From Tomitella fengzijianii (GTDB lineage: Bacteria; Actinomycetota; Actinomycetes; Mycobacteriales; Mycobacteriaceae), in the NCBI RefSeq assembly GCF_007559025.1, contig NZ_CP041765.1:802679-866678 (forward strand): a stretch of DNA of 64,000 bases. The letters are read 5' to 3'. Below the pieces are notes generated by a model. The model saw only the letters and a list, made by a program, of their open reading frames with translations. It searched no databases and was not told the DNA's origin. The position numbers and the translations under genes were made by a program. Shown piece by piece: positions 56,547 to 64,000 of the stretch. Position 1 is the stretch's first letter. Every line of letters starts with the position of its first letter.

Positions 56547-57118
56547 CGTCGCGGGCCCTTCCCTCAGGGTGGGAGCACCTCGTCGCGGACGGCGACGCGG
56601 CCCGGCGCGCGGACAGATCGCACAGCGCCGGGTCCGGCGAGGATGCAGGCCTGCGCGAGCTCTGGGAGCGTGCGGCGGGCGCCGACCCCTCGGAGCTTCG
56701 GCGGCGTGCCGACTGGTGCGACGCGCGAGCGGCCGACATCGACGGCCTCGCGGACTCCGGCCGCGCCCTCCCGGCGGGGGTGCTCCGGGCGCTGGGCAGC
56801 GGCGCGGAGACGCCGGCGCGCGGCGTGGAGGATGCGCTGCACGTGCTCGGCCACCACGCCGATGCGCTGCGGAACGCCGCCGCGGCCCTGCGTGCGGGAG
56901 CGGGGGCCGTGGACACGGTGCGCGCGCGGCACGTGAACGCGCTTGCGGCCATGGCGGGTCTCGCCGTGGGAGCGGGCCGGGACGCCTCAGCTCCCGATGA
57001 TCTGCAGGCGGCGTTCTCCCGTTCGTGCTCGCAGACCGCAGCGTCGATGCGCCGGATCGAACACGCGCTGTCCGAGGCTCTCGACGAAGGCCGGTTTGCG
57101 GGGGGCTCCCGTGTTTGA
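56543..57118 (+). CDS. Hypothetical helical protein, Rv3439c position
   Basis: A 191-residue, Ala-rich, helical protein without recognised motifs. LRELWERAAGADPSELRRRA, ALHVLGHHADALRNAAAALR and SFSRSCSQ-type segments suggest long amphipathic helices, as in WXG/PPE-like partners. There is no signal peptide or membrane span. The GTG overlaps the preceding stop, and the following gene begins eight bases inside its end, so the three genes are translated together. Confidence 0.6.
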   Translation: MTSRALPSGWEHLVADGDAARRADRSHSAGSGEDAGLRELWERAAGADPSELRRRADWCDARAADIDGLADSGRALPAGVLRALGSGAETPARGVEDALHVLGHHADALRNAAAALRAGAGAVDTVRARHVNALAAMAGLAVGAGRDASAPDDLQAAFSRSCSQTAASMRRIEHALSEALDEGRFAGGSRV

Positions 57119-57572
57119 GCAGCGTTTCGATCACATCTGCGAGGACCACGCTCAGGCGATGGATGCGATCGAGCAGAAGATCCGGGAGGTCGTGGCCAGG
57201 CGGAACGGAGGCCTCGCCGATGCGGGCACGGACCCCGCGGCGAGGCGGTCGCCGGCGTCCGTTGCGGCGGACGGGATCGACGCCTCCTTGCACGGGGCCG
57301 CCGGCGGTGCGCGGCGCGGGCCCGCACCGTCCCCGCCCGTGCAGTCCCCGCCGGGGCAGCCCGCGCCGGCGGGGCCGCCTTCTCCGCAGTCCCCGGAGGG
57401 GCGACGGCCGGATGCGCGCGTGCCCGTGCCTATGGGGCAGGAGTCGATCGGGCCCACACCGGGGCTGGAGCGCGCGGCGGACACGGCACCGTGGCCGGAG
57501 CGCGATGGGGAGGCGCGGCGCGGCGCGGCGTTCCTCGACCCGCGCTGGAACTCGGACCTGCCCTGGCAGTGA
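57111..57572 (+). CDS. Hypothetical protein with proline-rich middle
   Basis: A 153-residue protein. The N-terminal 30 residues form a charged helix (FEQRFDHICEDHAQAMDAIE, then QKIREVVARR). A Pro/Ser/Gly/Gln-rich disordered middle follows, and a conserved-looking end LDPRWNSDLPWQ. The helix-plus-proline layout suggests an adaptor for the two genes it overlaps. It is convergent with the hydrolase-like gene, six bases apart. Confidence 0.55.
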   Translation: MFEQRFDHICEDHAQAMDAIEQKIREVVARRNGGLADAGTDPAARRSPASVAADGIDASLHGAAGGARRGPAPSPPVQSPPGQPAPAGPPSPQSPEGRRPDARVPVPMGQESIGPTPGLERAADTAPWPERDGEARRGAAFLDPRWNSDLPWQ

Positions 57573-57578
57573 TCCTGG

Positions 57579-58541
57579 TCAGCGCCCGGTCAGGGCGCCG
57601 AGCACACGTGCGCGGGTACTCGGCGCGGCCGGGTCGACGGGCTCGTCTGCGACAGCGGCGGTGCCGGGCAGCACGGTCGCTTCATCCCTGAACACCGCGT
57701 GCTCCTTGCTGTCGGCGAGCGTGGCCAGCAGGAAACCCGTCAAGCATGCGCGCGTGGTGGCCTGCAGGTGCTTGTCTGAGCCCGCCATGCCGAAGAACGA
57801 GGCGAGCCTGCGGTCCTCCACGATCGTGCCGTCCTCCGCGGCGGCGACGATGCGGGTGGTGACGGAGCCGCCCAGGGCGGCGGCCAGCGCGGTGGACTCG
57901 GCGGACGCCAGGCCGTCGGGGCCGGGCTCGGACAGCACCAGGGTGGGGGCCTCCACCAGGCCGGCCGACGGCAGTGCGGACGGGCTCGTCGGCGCCGCGA
58001 ACAGCGTGGCGACAGCGGCGACGGGCTTGCGTGCGCGGGGGTCGAACGGCTGCGCACGCTTGGACTTGCGGCCTGACCGGCCGCGTGGCGGCTCCTCAGC
58101 GTCCGAGGCCCGGCCCTGACCGTCGGCTGCGCCGTGGCCGCCCGCGGCCAGGACGGCCGCGCCGGCGCCGAAACCGTGCCCCGTCATGGCCACCTTGGCC
58201 GGGTGCACGCTGATCCGGCCGGGGCCCAGCCGCACGCTGGTGGCGATGTCCGCGGCGGTGCCGAGGTCCTGGGCGAAGGACCGGGCGGACGGGACTGGCC
58301 CGCGTTCGGACGCCGGGGCCACGACCACGAACCCCCAGGAGGCCAGGTGCGCGAGAGTATCGAGGTACCGGCGCGGGGGTGTGAGCCAATCGTGCCCGAA
58401 CACCACCGCGGGCAGCCCGAAGCCGGATTCGGGGGTGCACACGACGCCCGGCAGCCCGGCGAATGCCAGGTCTCCGCGCAGCACGCGGTGCGGGCCGCGC
58501 CGGGACAGGGAGCGTGCCAGGGACTTCGGTTTGGGTGCCAC
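57579..58541 (-). CDS. Alpha/beta-hydrolase-like protein lacking the nucleophilic serine (Rv3438 position)
   Basis: A 320-residue protein of the dienelactone hydrolase/PET-hydrolase-like fold. PAVVFGHDWLTPPRRYLDTL carries the oxyanion strand, WGFVVVAPASERGP follows, and VAMTGHGFGAGAAVLAAGG is the nucleophile elbow. That elbow reads G-H-G-F-G, with Gly where Ser is required, so hydrolase activity is doubtful. A 25-residue basic insert (RGRSGRKSKRAQPF) lies after the elbow. The GTG at 58541 is preferred; an upstream ATG at 58667 overlaps the glmS start region. It diverges from glmS. Confidence 0.72.
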   Translation of the reverse strand: MAPKPKSLARSLSRRGPHRVLRGDLAFAGLPGVVCTPESGFGLPAVVFGHDWLTPPRRYLDTLAHLASWGFVVVAPASERGPVPSARSFAQDLGTAADIATSVRLGPGRISVHPAKVAMTGHGFGAGAAVLAAGGHGAADGQGRASDAEEPPRGRSGRKSKRAQPFDPRARKPVAAVATLFAAPTSPSALPSAGLVEAPTLVLSEPGPDGLASAESTALAAALGGSVTTRIVAAAEDGTIVEDRRLASFFGMAGSDKHLQATTRACLTGFLLATLADSKEHAVFRDEATVLPGTAAVADEPVDPAAPSTRARVLGALTGR

Positions 58542-58621
58542 GTGACGACGGTAACCGATCGTAGGTGCCCTGTCGGGACGGCTGCCGTTATCCGCCGCCG
58601 CGGGCACGGCGGCGCGGCACG

Positions 58622-58627
58622 TATCCT
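58622..58627 (+). promoter_or_regulatory. glmS: -10 element TATCCT of glmS, suggesting a leaderless transcript
   Basis: TATCCT (TAnnnT form) ends eight bases before the glmS ATG and no ribosome binding site is present. Transcription would begin at or next to the start codon, a common arrangement in mycolata. Confidence 0.5.
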
Positions 58628-58635
58628 TGTGAACT

Positions 58636-60504
58636 ATGTGCGGAATCGTGGGGTACGTGGGTGCCAAGCCCGCCCTCGGAGTGGTCGTGGAGGCGCTCCG
58701 GCGGATGGAGTATCGGGGTTACGACTCGGCCGGGGTGGCGATCCTGGACGGGGACGGAAGCCTGGCCGTGGAGCGGCGGGCGGGCCGGTTGGCCAACCTG
58801 GAAGGCGCGCTGGCGGAGGCCGGCGACGGCGTCTTCGCCGGGCACGCCGGCATCGGGCACACCCGGTGGGCCACGCACGGGCGGCCCACCGACCGGAACG
58901 CCCATCCGCACACCGACGCCTCCGGGTGCTTCGCTGTGGTGCACAACGGGATCATCGAGAACTTCGCCGCCCTGCGCGGTGAGCTCGAGGACCTGGGCGT
59001 GGACCTGGGCAGCGACACCGACACCGAGGTGGCGGCGCACATGATCGCCATCGAGTACGCGGACGGCCCGCACGCGGGCGACTTCGTCGGCAGCGCGCTC
59101 GCGGTGCTGCGGCGGCTGGAGGGGGCGTTCACGCTGGTGTTCACCCACGCCGGCGACCCGGACACCATCGTGGCCGCCCGTAGGTCCACGCCGCTGGTGG
59201 TGGGCGTCGGCGAGGGCGAGATGTTCATCGGGTCCGATGTGGCCGCGTTCATCGAGCACACCCGAGAGGCCGTGGAACTGGGCCAGGATCAGGCCGTGGT
59301 CATCACCGCGGACGGCTACGAGGTCACCGATTTCCACGGCGCGGACGCGACGGATCGCACCCGGCCGTTCACCATCGACTGGGACCTGGACGCCGCCGAG
59401 AAGGGCGGCCACGAATACTTCATGCTCAAGGAGATCCAGGAGCAGCCGGCCGCCGTCGCGGACACCCTCCGCGGGCACTTCATCGACGGCCGGATCGTGC
59501 TGGACGAGCAGCGGCTGTCCGACCAGGAGTTGCGCGACGTCGACAAGGTCTTCGTCGTGGCCTGCGGCACCGCCTACCACTCGGGCCTGGTGGCCAAGTA
59601 CGCCATCGAGCATTGGACCCGCCTGCCCGTCGAGGTCGAGCTGGCCAGCGAGTTCCGGTACCGCGATCCGGTCCTCGACCGTTCCACGCTGGTGGTGGCC
59701 ATCTCGCAGTCGGGCGAGACGGCCGACACCCTCGAGGCCGTGCGGCATGCGAAAGACCAGAAGGCCCGCGTGCTGGCGGTGTGCAACACCAACGGCGCGC
59801 AGATCCCGCGTGAGGCGGACGCTGTGCTCTACACGCGCGCCGGGCCGGAGATCGGCGTCGCCTCCACCAAGTGCTTCCTGGCGCAGCTGGCCGCGAACTA
59901 CCTGGTGGGTCTCGCCCTCGCGCAGGCGCGCGGCACCAAGTATCAGGACGAGGTGGCGCGCGAGTACGAGGCGCTCGAGGCGATGCCCGCGCTGATCGAA
60001 CGGGTGCTGCAGACGGTCGAGCCCGTGCGTCGACTCGGCCGCGACATCGCGCAGGCGCCGGCGGTGCTGTTCGTCGGCCGGCACGTGGGCTACCCGGTGG
60101 CGCTCGAGGGCGCGCTCAAGCTCAAGGAGCTCGCCTACATGCACGCGGAGGGGTTCGCCGCGGGCGAGCTCAAGCACGGCCCCATCGCGTTGCTGGAGGA
60201 CGGACTGCCGGTGTTCGTCGTCATGCCCTCGCCCAAGGGGCGGGCGCTTCTGCACTCGAAGATGCTCAGCAACATTCGCGAGATCCAGGCGCGCGGGGCG
60301 CGCACGCTGGTGATCGCGGAAGAGGGCGACGACACTGTGCGGCCGTACGCCGACCATCTCATCGAGATCCCGCCGTCGGCGACGCTCCTGCAGCCGCTGC
60401 TGTCGACGGTGCCGCTGCAGGTGTTCGCCGCCGAGGTGGCGAAGGCGCGCGGCTACGACGTGGACAAGCCGCGCAACCTGGCGAAGTCGGTGACGGTGGA
60501 GTAG
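58636..60504 (+). CDS. glmS: Glutamine--fructose-6-phosphate aminotransferase
   Basis: A 622-residue enzyme that makes glucosamine-6-phosphate, the first step to UDP-GlcNAc. CGIVGYVG gives the N-terminal nucleophile Cys2 of the glutaminase domain, with HTRWATHGRPTDRNAHPHTD nearby. Two SIS sugar-isomerase domains follow (FVVACGTAYHSGLVAKYAIE, then AISQSGETADTLEAV; second around VLFVGRHVGYPVALEGALKL). It ends DKPRNLAKSVTVE. No glmS ribozyme is seen upstream. nnr follows after 46 bases. Confidence 0.98.
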   Translation: MCGIVGYVGAKPALGVVVEALRRMEYRGYDSAGVAILDGDGSLAVERRAGRLANLEGALAEAGDGVFAGHAGIGHTRWATHGRPTDRNAHPHTDASGCFAVVHNGIIENFAALRGELEDLGVDLGSDTDTEVAAHMIAIEYADGPHAGDFVGSALAVLRRLEGAFTLVFTHAGDPDTIVAARRSTPLVVGVGEGEMFIGSDVAAFIEHTREAVELGQDQAVVITADGYEVTDFHGADATDRTRPFTIDWDLDAAEKGGHEYFMLKEIQEQPAAVADTLRGHFIDGRIVLDEQRLSDQELRDVDKVFVVACGTAYHSGLVAKYAIEHWTRLPVEVELASEFRYRDPVLDRSTLVVAISQSGETADTLEAVRHAKDQKARVLAVCNTNGAQIPREADAVLYTRAGPEIGVASTKCFLAQLAANYLVGLALAQARGTKYQDEVAREYEALEAMPALIERVLQTVEPVRRLGRDIAQAPAVLFVGRHVGYPVALEGALKLKELAYMHAEGFAAGELKHGPIALLEDGLPVFVVMPSPKGRALLHSKMLSNIREIQARGARTLVIAEEGDDTVRPYADHLIEIPPSATLLQPLLSTVPLQVFAAEVAKARGYDVDKPRNLAKSVTVE

Positions 60505-60550
60505 CAGTTCGGCAGGGCATTGAGGAGCTGCCGTGAGGAGGCGCTGACCG

Positions 60551-62047
60551 ATGCGCGAGTTCCATGGCGTCGACGCGGTGCGCGCGGCGGAGGCGCCGCT
60601 GCTGGCGTCGTTGCCCGAGGGCACCCTGATGCGGCGGGCGGCCTACGGGCTGGCGCGCATTGCGGCGGCGGAGCTGGCGCGGTGCCGCGGCGGCGTCGTC
60701 GGCCGGTCGGTGCTCGTGCTCGCCGGATCCGGGGACAACGGCGGTGACGCGCTGTTCGCCGGCGCAGATCTGCGCCGGCGTGGTGCTGCCGTGACCGCCG
60801 TGCTGATGAAGCCGGAGCGGGCGCACACGGCGGGCCTGGCGGATCTGCGCGCGGCCGGCGGCGTCGCGGTGGCGGCCGAGGACGTGCTCGCCGGCCGCGT
60901 GCGAGGATTCACGGCCGCGTACGTCGCAGTCCCCGACCTGGTCATCGACGGCATCGTGGGCATCTCCGGCCGCCCCGGGCTCCGGCCCGACGCCGCGGAG
61001 CTCGTCGCGCGCCTCGAGGCCGCGGCACGGCGGCCGGTGTTCGTCGCGGCGGATCTGCCCAGCGGCGTGGACCCCGAGACGGGGGCGACGGACGGCCCGG
61101 CGGTGCGGGCGGATGTCACCGCGGCCTTCGGCGCGTGCAAGCCGGTGCACGTGTTGGGTGCGCGCTGGTGCGGACGGGTGGAGCCGGTGCCCATCGGGCT
61201 CACGCTCGGCGCGCCGGAACTGCGGCAGTGCGAGGACGTCGATGCCGGCCGCCACTGGCCGGTGCCGGGGGCGGACGACGACAAATACTCCGGCGGGGTG
61301 CTCGGCGTTGTCGCCGGCTCGCAGAAGTATCCGGGGGCGGCGGTGCTCTGTGCGGGGTCTGCCGTGGCGGCGACGTCGGCGATGGTGCGTTACGCGGGGG
61401 GCGCTGCGGACCGGGTGCTGGCGGCCTGGCCCGAGGTCGTCGCGACCGCCACGATCGGCGAGGCGGGCCGCGTGCAGGCGTGGGCGGCCGGCCCGGGAGG
61501 CGGTGTCGACGACGCGGCGGAGCGGCGGCTGCAGGGCATTCTGGCGACGGACGTGCCGGTGATCGTCGACGCCGACGGCCTCACGATCCTGGCGCGGCAC
61601 CACGAGTGGGTGCGGGAGCGGTCGGCGCCGACGGTGCTGACGCCGCACGCGGGCGAGTTCGCGCGGCTGACCGGCAGTCCCGTGCCGGCGGACCGGCTCG
61701 CCGCGGTGCGGACGCTGGCGGCCGATCTGGGCGCCACGGTGCTGCTCAAGGGCAACGTCACGCTAATCAGTGAGCCCGGCCGCGTGGCGTACGCCGAGCA
61801 TTCGGGGCACGCGTGGGCGGCGACGGCCGGCTCGGGCGATGTGCTCACCGGCATCGTCGGGGCGCTGCTCGCGGCGGGGCTGGATCCGGCGTTCGCGTGC
61901 GCGGCGGCGGCCCGGGTGCACTCGACCGCGGCGGGGCTGGCGGCGCAGGGGGCCGGCGCTGTGAGTAAGGAGGGGCCCGGCGCGCCCGTGTCGGCCTCGG
62001 CGGTGCTGGGGCAGGTGCGCGCGGCGGTGCGCGCTGTGCGTTCGTAG
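60551..62047 (+). CDS. nnr: Bifunctional NAD(P)H-hydrate epimerase / ADP-dependent dehydratase
   Basis: A 498-residue metabolite-repair fusion. The N-terminal YjeF_N epimerase domain (to about residue 220) shows LAGSGDNGGDALFAGADLRR and AADLPSGVDPETG. The C-terminal ribokinase-like dehydratase domain (about 230-498) shows VIVDADGLTIL, TVLTPHAGEFARLTGSPVPA and the anion hole AATAGSGDVLTGIVGALLAA. It restores damaged NADHX and NADPHX. The same gene lies near glmS in M. tuberculosis (Rv3433c). Confidence 0.96.
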   Translation: MREFHGVDAVRAAEAPLLASLPEGTLMRRAAYGLARIAAAELARCRGGVVGRSVLVLAGSGDNGGDALFAGADLRRRGAAVTAVLMKPERAHTAGLADLRAAGGVAVAAEDVLAGRVRGFTAAYVAVPDLVIDGIVGISGRPGLRPDAAELVARLEAAARRPVFVAADLPSGVDPETGATDGPAVRADVTAAFGACKPVHVLGARWCGRVEPVPIGLTLGAPELRQCEDVDAGRHWPVPGADDDKYSGGVLGVVAGSQKYPGAAVLCAGSAVAATSAMVRYAGGAADRVLAAWPEVVATATIGEAGRVQAWAAGPGGGVDDAAERRLQGILATDVPVIVDADGLTILARHHEWVRERSAPTVLTPHAGEFARLTGSPVPADRLAAVRTLAADLGATVLLKGNVTLISEPGRVAYAEHSGHAWAATAGSGDVLTGIVGALLAAGLDPAFACAAAARVHSTAAGLAAQGAGAVSKEGPGAPVSASAVLGQVRAAVRAVRS

Positions 62048-62350
62048 CGAAGCACTCGGGCTACGGGGGATCCCTTCGTCTGCGGGACGGAGCAAATGTG
62101 ACCGTCTGGCCCTTGCGCTCATCAAAAACATAACTAGAGTATGTAAAGGAGAGTATTCAGATACTTGGTGACTCCGGTTTGGGCGTGCAGCCAGGTACCC
62201 GCTCGTATTACCGGGGTGGCGGGCACCGTGCAGGTGCCGTCGGTGCCCGGATGGTGTGCGATGCGACGCTCGTGGCGACGAGAACCTAGCGGCGGATCCG
62301 AGCCGCGGCCCGCGGCAGGACACGGAGCCGGCTGAAGGGAGGTGATTCCC
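62048..62350. other. Intergenic region with candidate promoter for the sugar transferase
   Basis: No gene is present. The only A+T-rich stretch, about 62120-62166, follows TTGCGC at 62113. AGTAT-TCAG-ATACT (62152-62165) is a small inverted repeat just downstream of the predicted promoter. Confidence 0.55.
62113..62140 (+). promoter_or_regulatory. Candidate promoter TTGCGC-N16-TAGAGT
   Basis: TTGCGC at 62113-62118 and TAGAGT at 62135-62140 are 16 bases apart in the A+T-rich part of the gap. The predicted leader is about 205 bases and contains a small dyad at 62152-62165 that could bind a repressor. Confidence 0.4.
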
Positions 62351-63940
62351 GTGACGAGCACCGTCACGCGCTCCGGCGGCCTGCCGCAACCGGCCGTGCA
62401 GCGCGCGGAAGTTCCGGCGGGGACGCTCCGTTCGGTCGCGGCCGTGCCGGCCGCCGCTGTGCCGCGCGACCGGTGGCGGCGGCGATACATCCGCAAACTT
62501 GCGGTCACCGACCTGGCCGTCGTCACGGCATCGGTGGTGGCGGGGCAGGCGGCGTACCGGGTGACGGACAGTGCGGCCGGCGCGGGCGACCAGTGGCCGG
62601 TGCACACCGCAGCTTCGATGTGCATCGTGGTGGTCTGGTCCGCGTTGCTGTCCTGGGCGCAGGCGCGGGAGCCGAGCGTGGTCTCCGTCGGCGCCGAGGA
62701 GTATCAGCGGGTGTTCGATGCGACGCTGCGGGCGTTCGGTTTCCTCGGCGTGCTCGCGTTGGTTCTGCGGCTCGATTCTGCGCGCATGTTCCTGCTCGTG
62801 TCCTTGCCGGCGGGCCTGGCCGGGATCATCATCAGCCGCTGGCTGTGGCGACGATGGCTCGACCGTCAACATGCGCGCGGCCGCTGCGTCACCCGGGTCG
62901 TAGTGCTCGGTGAGAGGCGCGCGGCGGCGTCGATGGCCGTCGGCTTCGCCCAGGACGGCGCGCATGCCTACCGGGTCGTCGGCGTGTGCATTCCCGGCGT
63001 GGGAGGACCCCCGGCCCATACCGCGGGGTCCCGCGACGGCGCGACGATCACGGACGACGGCGCGGGGGCGGTCGAGGGCGACGCACTCCCGGTTCCCGTG
63101 TTCGGCGACGAGCGGTCGGTCTCCACGGCCATCGCCGCGACGGGCGCGGACACGGTGGCCGTGACCGCGACCGAACGGCTGGGCGACGAATGGATGCGCG
63201 AACTCGCCTGGGAGCTGGCCGACGCCGGCGTCGACCTCGCCGTCTGCCCCGGCGTCGGCGAGATCGCCCGTCCGCGGCTGACGATCTCGTCGGCCGCCGA
63301 CGTGCCGCTGGTCCATGTCGGTGAGCCGCAGTACCGCGGAGCCAACAGACTGGGGAAGATGACCGTCGACCGCGTCGGCGCGGGCGTGGCGCTCGTGTTG
63401 CTGTCGCCGGTGTTCGCCCTGTGCGCCCTGGCGGTGGGGACGACGTCGCGCGGCCCGGTGTTCTACGTGGCAGAACGGATCGGGATCAACGGCGTCCCGT
63501 TCGCGATGATCAAGTTCCGATCGATGGTCGCGGGTGCGGACAGGCTCGTCGCGTCGTTGGCGGACGGGAACGACGGGGCGGGGCCGCTGTTCAAGCTGCA
63601 CGATGATCCCCGCGTGACCCGGGTGGGCCGGCTCCTGCGGCGCTACAGCCTGGACGAGTTGCCGCAGCTGTTCAACGTCCTGCGCGGGGAGATGAGCCTG
63701 GTGGGGCCCCGGCCTCCGCTGCGCTGCGAGGTGGAGGGCTACTCCGGAGCAGTGCGCCGGAGGCTGCTGGTGCGGCCCGGCATCACCGGCCTGTGGCAGG
63801 TGAGCGGGAGATCCGATCTGCCATGGGACGAGGCCGTGCGACTCGACCTGTCCTACGTCGAGAACTGGTCGTTCATGGGCGACGCGGCCATCGTCTGGAA
63901 GACTCTCCGCGCGGTTCTAACGGGGTCCGGGGCATACTGA
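62351..63940 (+). CDS. Exopolysaccharide polyprenyl-phosphate sugar-1-phosphate transferase (WbaP/WcaJ type)
   Basis: A protein of about 529 residues. Four or so N-terminal membrane spans (from about residue 50) are followed by a CoA-binding-like Rossmann domain (TRVVVLGERRAAASMAV). The bacterial sugar transferase domain has its own span (ALVLLSPVFALCALAVG) and the motifs FRSMV, LRRYSLDELPQLFNVLRGEM, SLVGPRPP and RPGITGLWQVSGRS. It links a sugar-1-phosphate to polyprenyl phosphate, the first step of exopolysaccharide assembly. GGAGGTGAT before GTG 62351 is an almost perfect ribosome binding site; GTG 62342 is within it. Following genes lie outside the window. Confidence 0.93.
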   Translation: MTSTVTRSGGLPQPAVQRAEVPAGTLRSVAAVPAAAVPRDRWRRRYIRKLAVTDLAVVTASVVAGQAAYRVTDSAAGAGDQWPVHTAASMCIVVVWSALLSWAQAREPSVVSVGAEEYQRVFDATLRAFGFLGVLALVLRLDSARMFLLVSLPAGLAGIIISRWLWRRWLDRQHARGRCVTRVVVLGERRAAASMAVGFAQDGAHAYRVVGVCIPGVGGPPAHTAGSRDGATITDDGAGAVEGDALPVPVFGDERSVSTAIAATGADTVAVTATERLGDEWMRELAWELADAGVDLAVCPGVGEIARPRLTISSAADVPLVHVGEPQYRGANRLGKMTVDRVGAGVALVLLSPVFALCALAVGTTSRGPVFYVAERIGINGVPFAMIKFRSMVAGADRLVASLADGNDGAGPLFKLHDDPRVTRVGRLLRRYSLDELPQLFNVLRGEMSLVGPRPPLRCEVEGYSGAVRRRLLVRPGITGLWQVSGRSDLPWDEAVRLDLSYVENWSFMGDAAIVWKTLRAVLTGSGAY

Positions 63941-64000
63941 GACACGTCGGCGAGCGCGGCCGTCCGGATCGCCGGCCGCCCTATGCGTGCACACCGATGC

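Noticed and set aside
58542-58635. glmS ribozyme upstream of glmS
   Set aside because: The gap is under 100 bases, lacks the ribozyme's pattern and instead carries a -10 element next to the ATG. The ribozyme is known from Firmicutes-type genomes.

Overview
The window is chromosomal DNA from a very high-G+C actinobacterium. A six-gene mce locus with its two YrbE permeases, the ribosomal gene order, and the neighbourhood truA / ESX-4-associated gene / rplM-rpsI-glmM / small genes / glmS / nnr (the Mycobacterium tuberculosis order, as I remember it) place it in the Mycobacteriales, the mycolic-acid group. The genus cannot be fixed from the sequence alone. I saw no rRNA, tRNA, insertion sequence, prophage or CRISPR array.

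Bases 1-10100: the 5' end of an Asp23/Gls24-family gene, an alpha-methylacyl-CoA racemase/CoA-transferase gene on the minus strand, then narK followed by a tightly overlapping narGHJI operon. This is a complete membrane-bound respiratory nitrate reductase with its transporter and assembly chaperone. Bases 10100-19100: an accessory metabolic region with two MpaB/DUF2236-type oxygenases, an aldehyde dehydrogenase, an acyl-CoA dehydrogenase, an enoyl-CoA hydratase/isomerase, a nitrobindin-like protein, and three regulators (TetR, GntR/FCD, and a protein made of two TetR modules). Together they could oxidise and beta-oxidise a branched or isoprenoid-like lipid, but that is inference. Bases 19100-31200: a penicillin-binding-protein lipoprotein whose three catalytic motifs are all degenerate, then fadD5-yrbEA-yrbEB-mceABCDEF, a Mce lipid-import operon in which almost every junction is an ATGA or TGATG overlap. 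Bases 31200-33430: a hotdog-fold gene, a small exported protein, a 16-bp tandem array and a long gene-free leader.

Bases 33431-52117 hold the S10-spc-alpha ribosomal superoperon, in order: rpsJ, rplC, rplD, rplW, rplB, rpsS, rplV, rpsC, rplP, rpmC, rpsQ; rplN, rplX, rplE, rpsN, rpsH, rplF, rplR, rpsE, rpmD, rplO; secY, adk, map; (dtd and a membrane protein on the minus strand); infA, rpmJ, rpsM, rpsK, rpsD, rpoA, rplQ, truA. Large hairpins sit at the rpsQ/rplN, rplO/secY, infA, rpsD/rpoA and rplQ/truA boundaries and appear to divide the cluster into transcription units.

Bases 52118-64000: an ESX-4-associated gene standing alone where mycobacteria carry the ESX-4 secretion locus, then rplM-rpsI ending in a textbook intrinsic terminator, glmM, three overlapping small genes, a convergent alpha/beta-hydrolase-like gene, glmS (probably leaderless), the NAD(P)H-hydrate repair gene nnr, and a polyprenyl-phosphate sugar-1-phosphate transferase for exopolysaccharide. 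glmM and glmS serve UDP-GlcNAc and cell-wall synthesis.

Unexpected points: five independent short tandem arrays with 16-18-bp units, several sharp operator-like palindromes in divergent promoter regions, a probable pseudo-enzyme PBP, and an apparently stripped ESX-4 locus.
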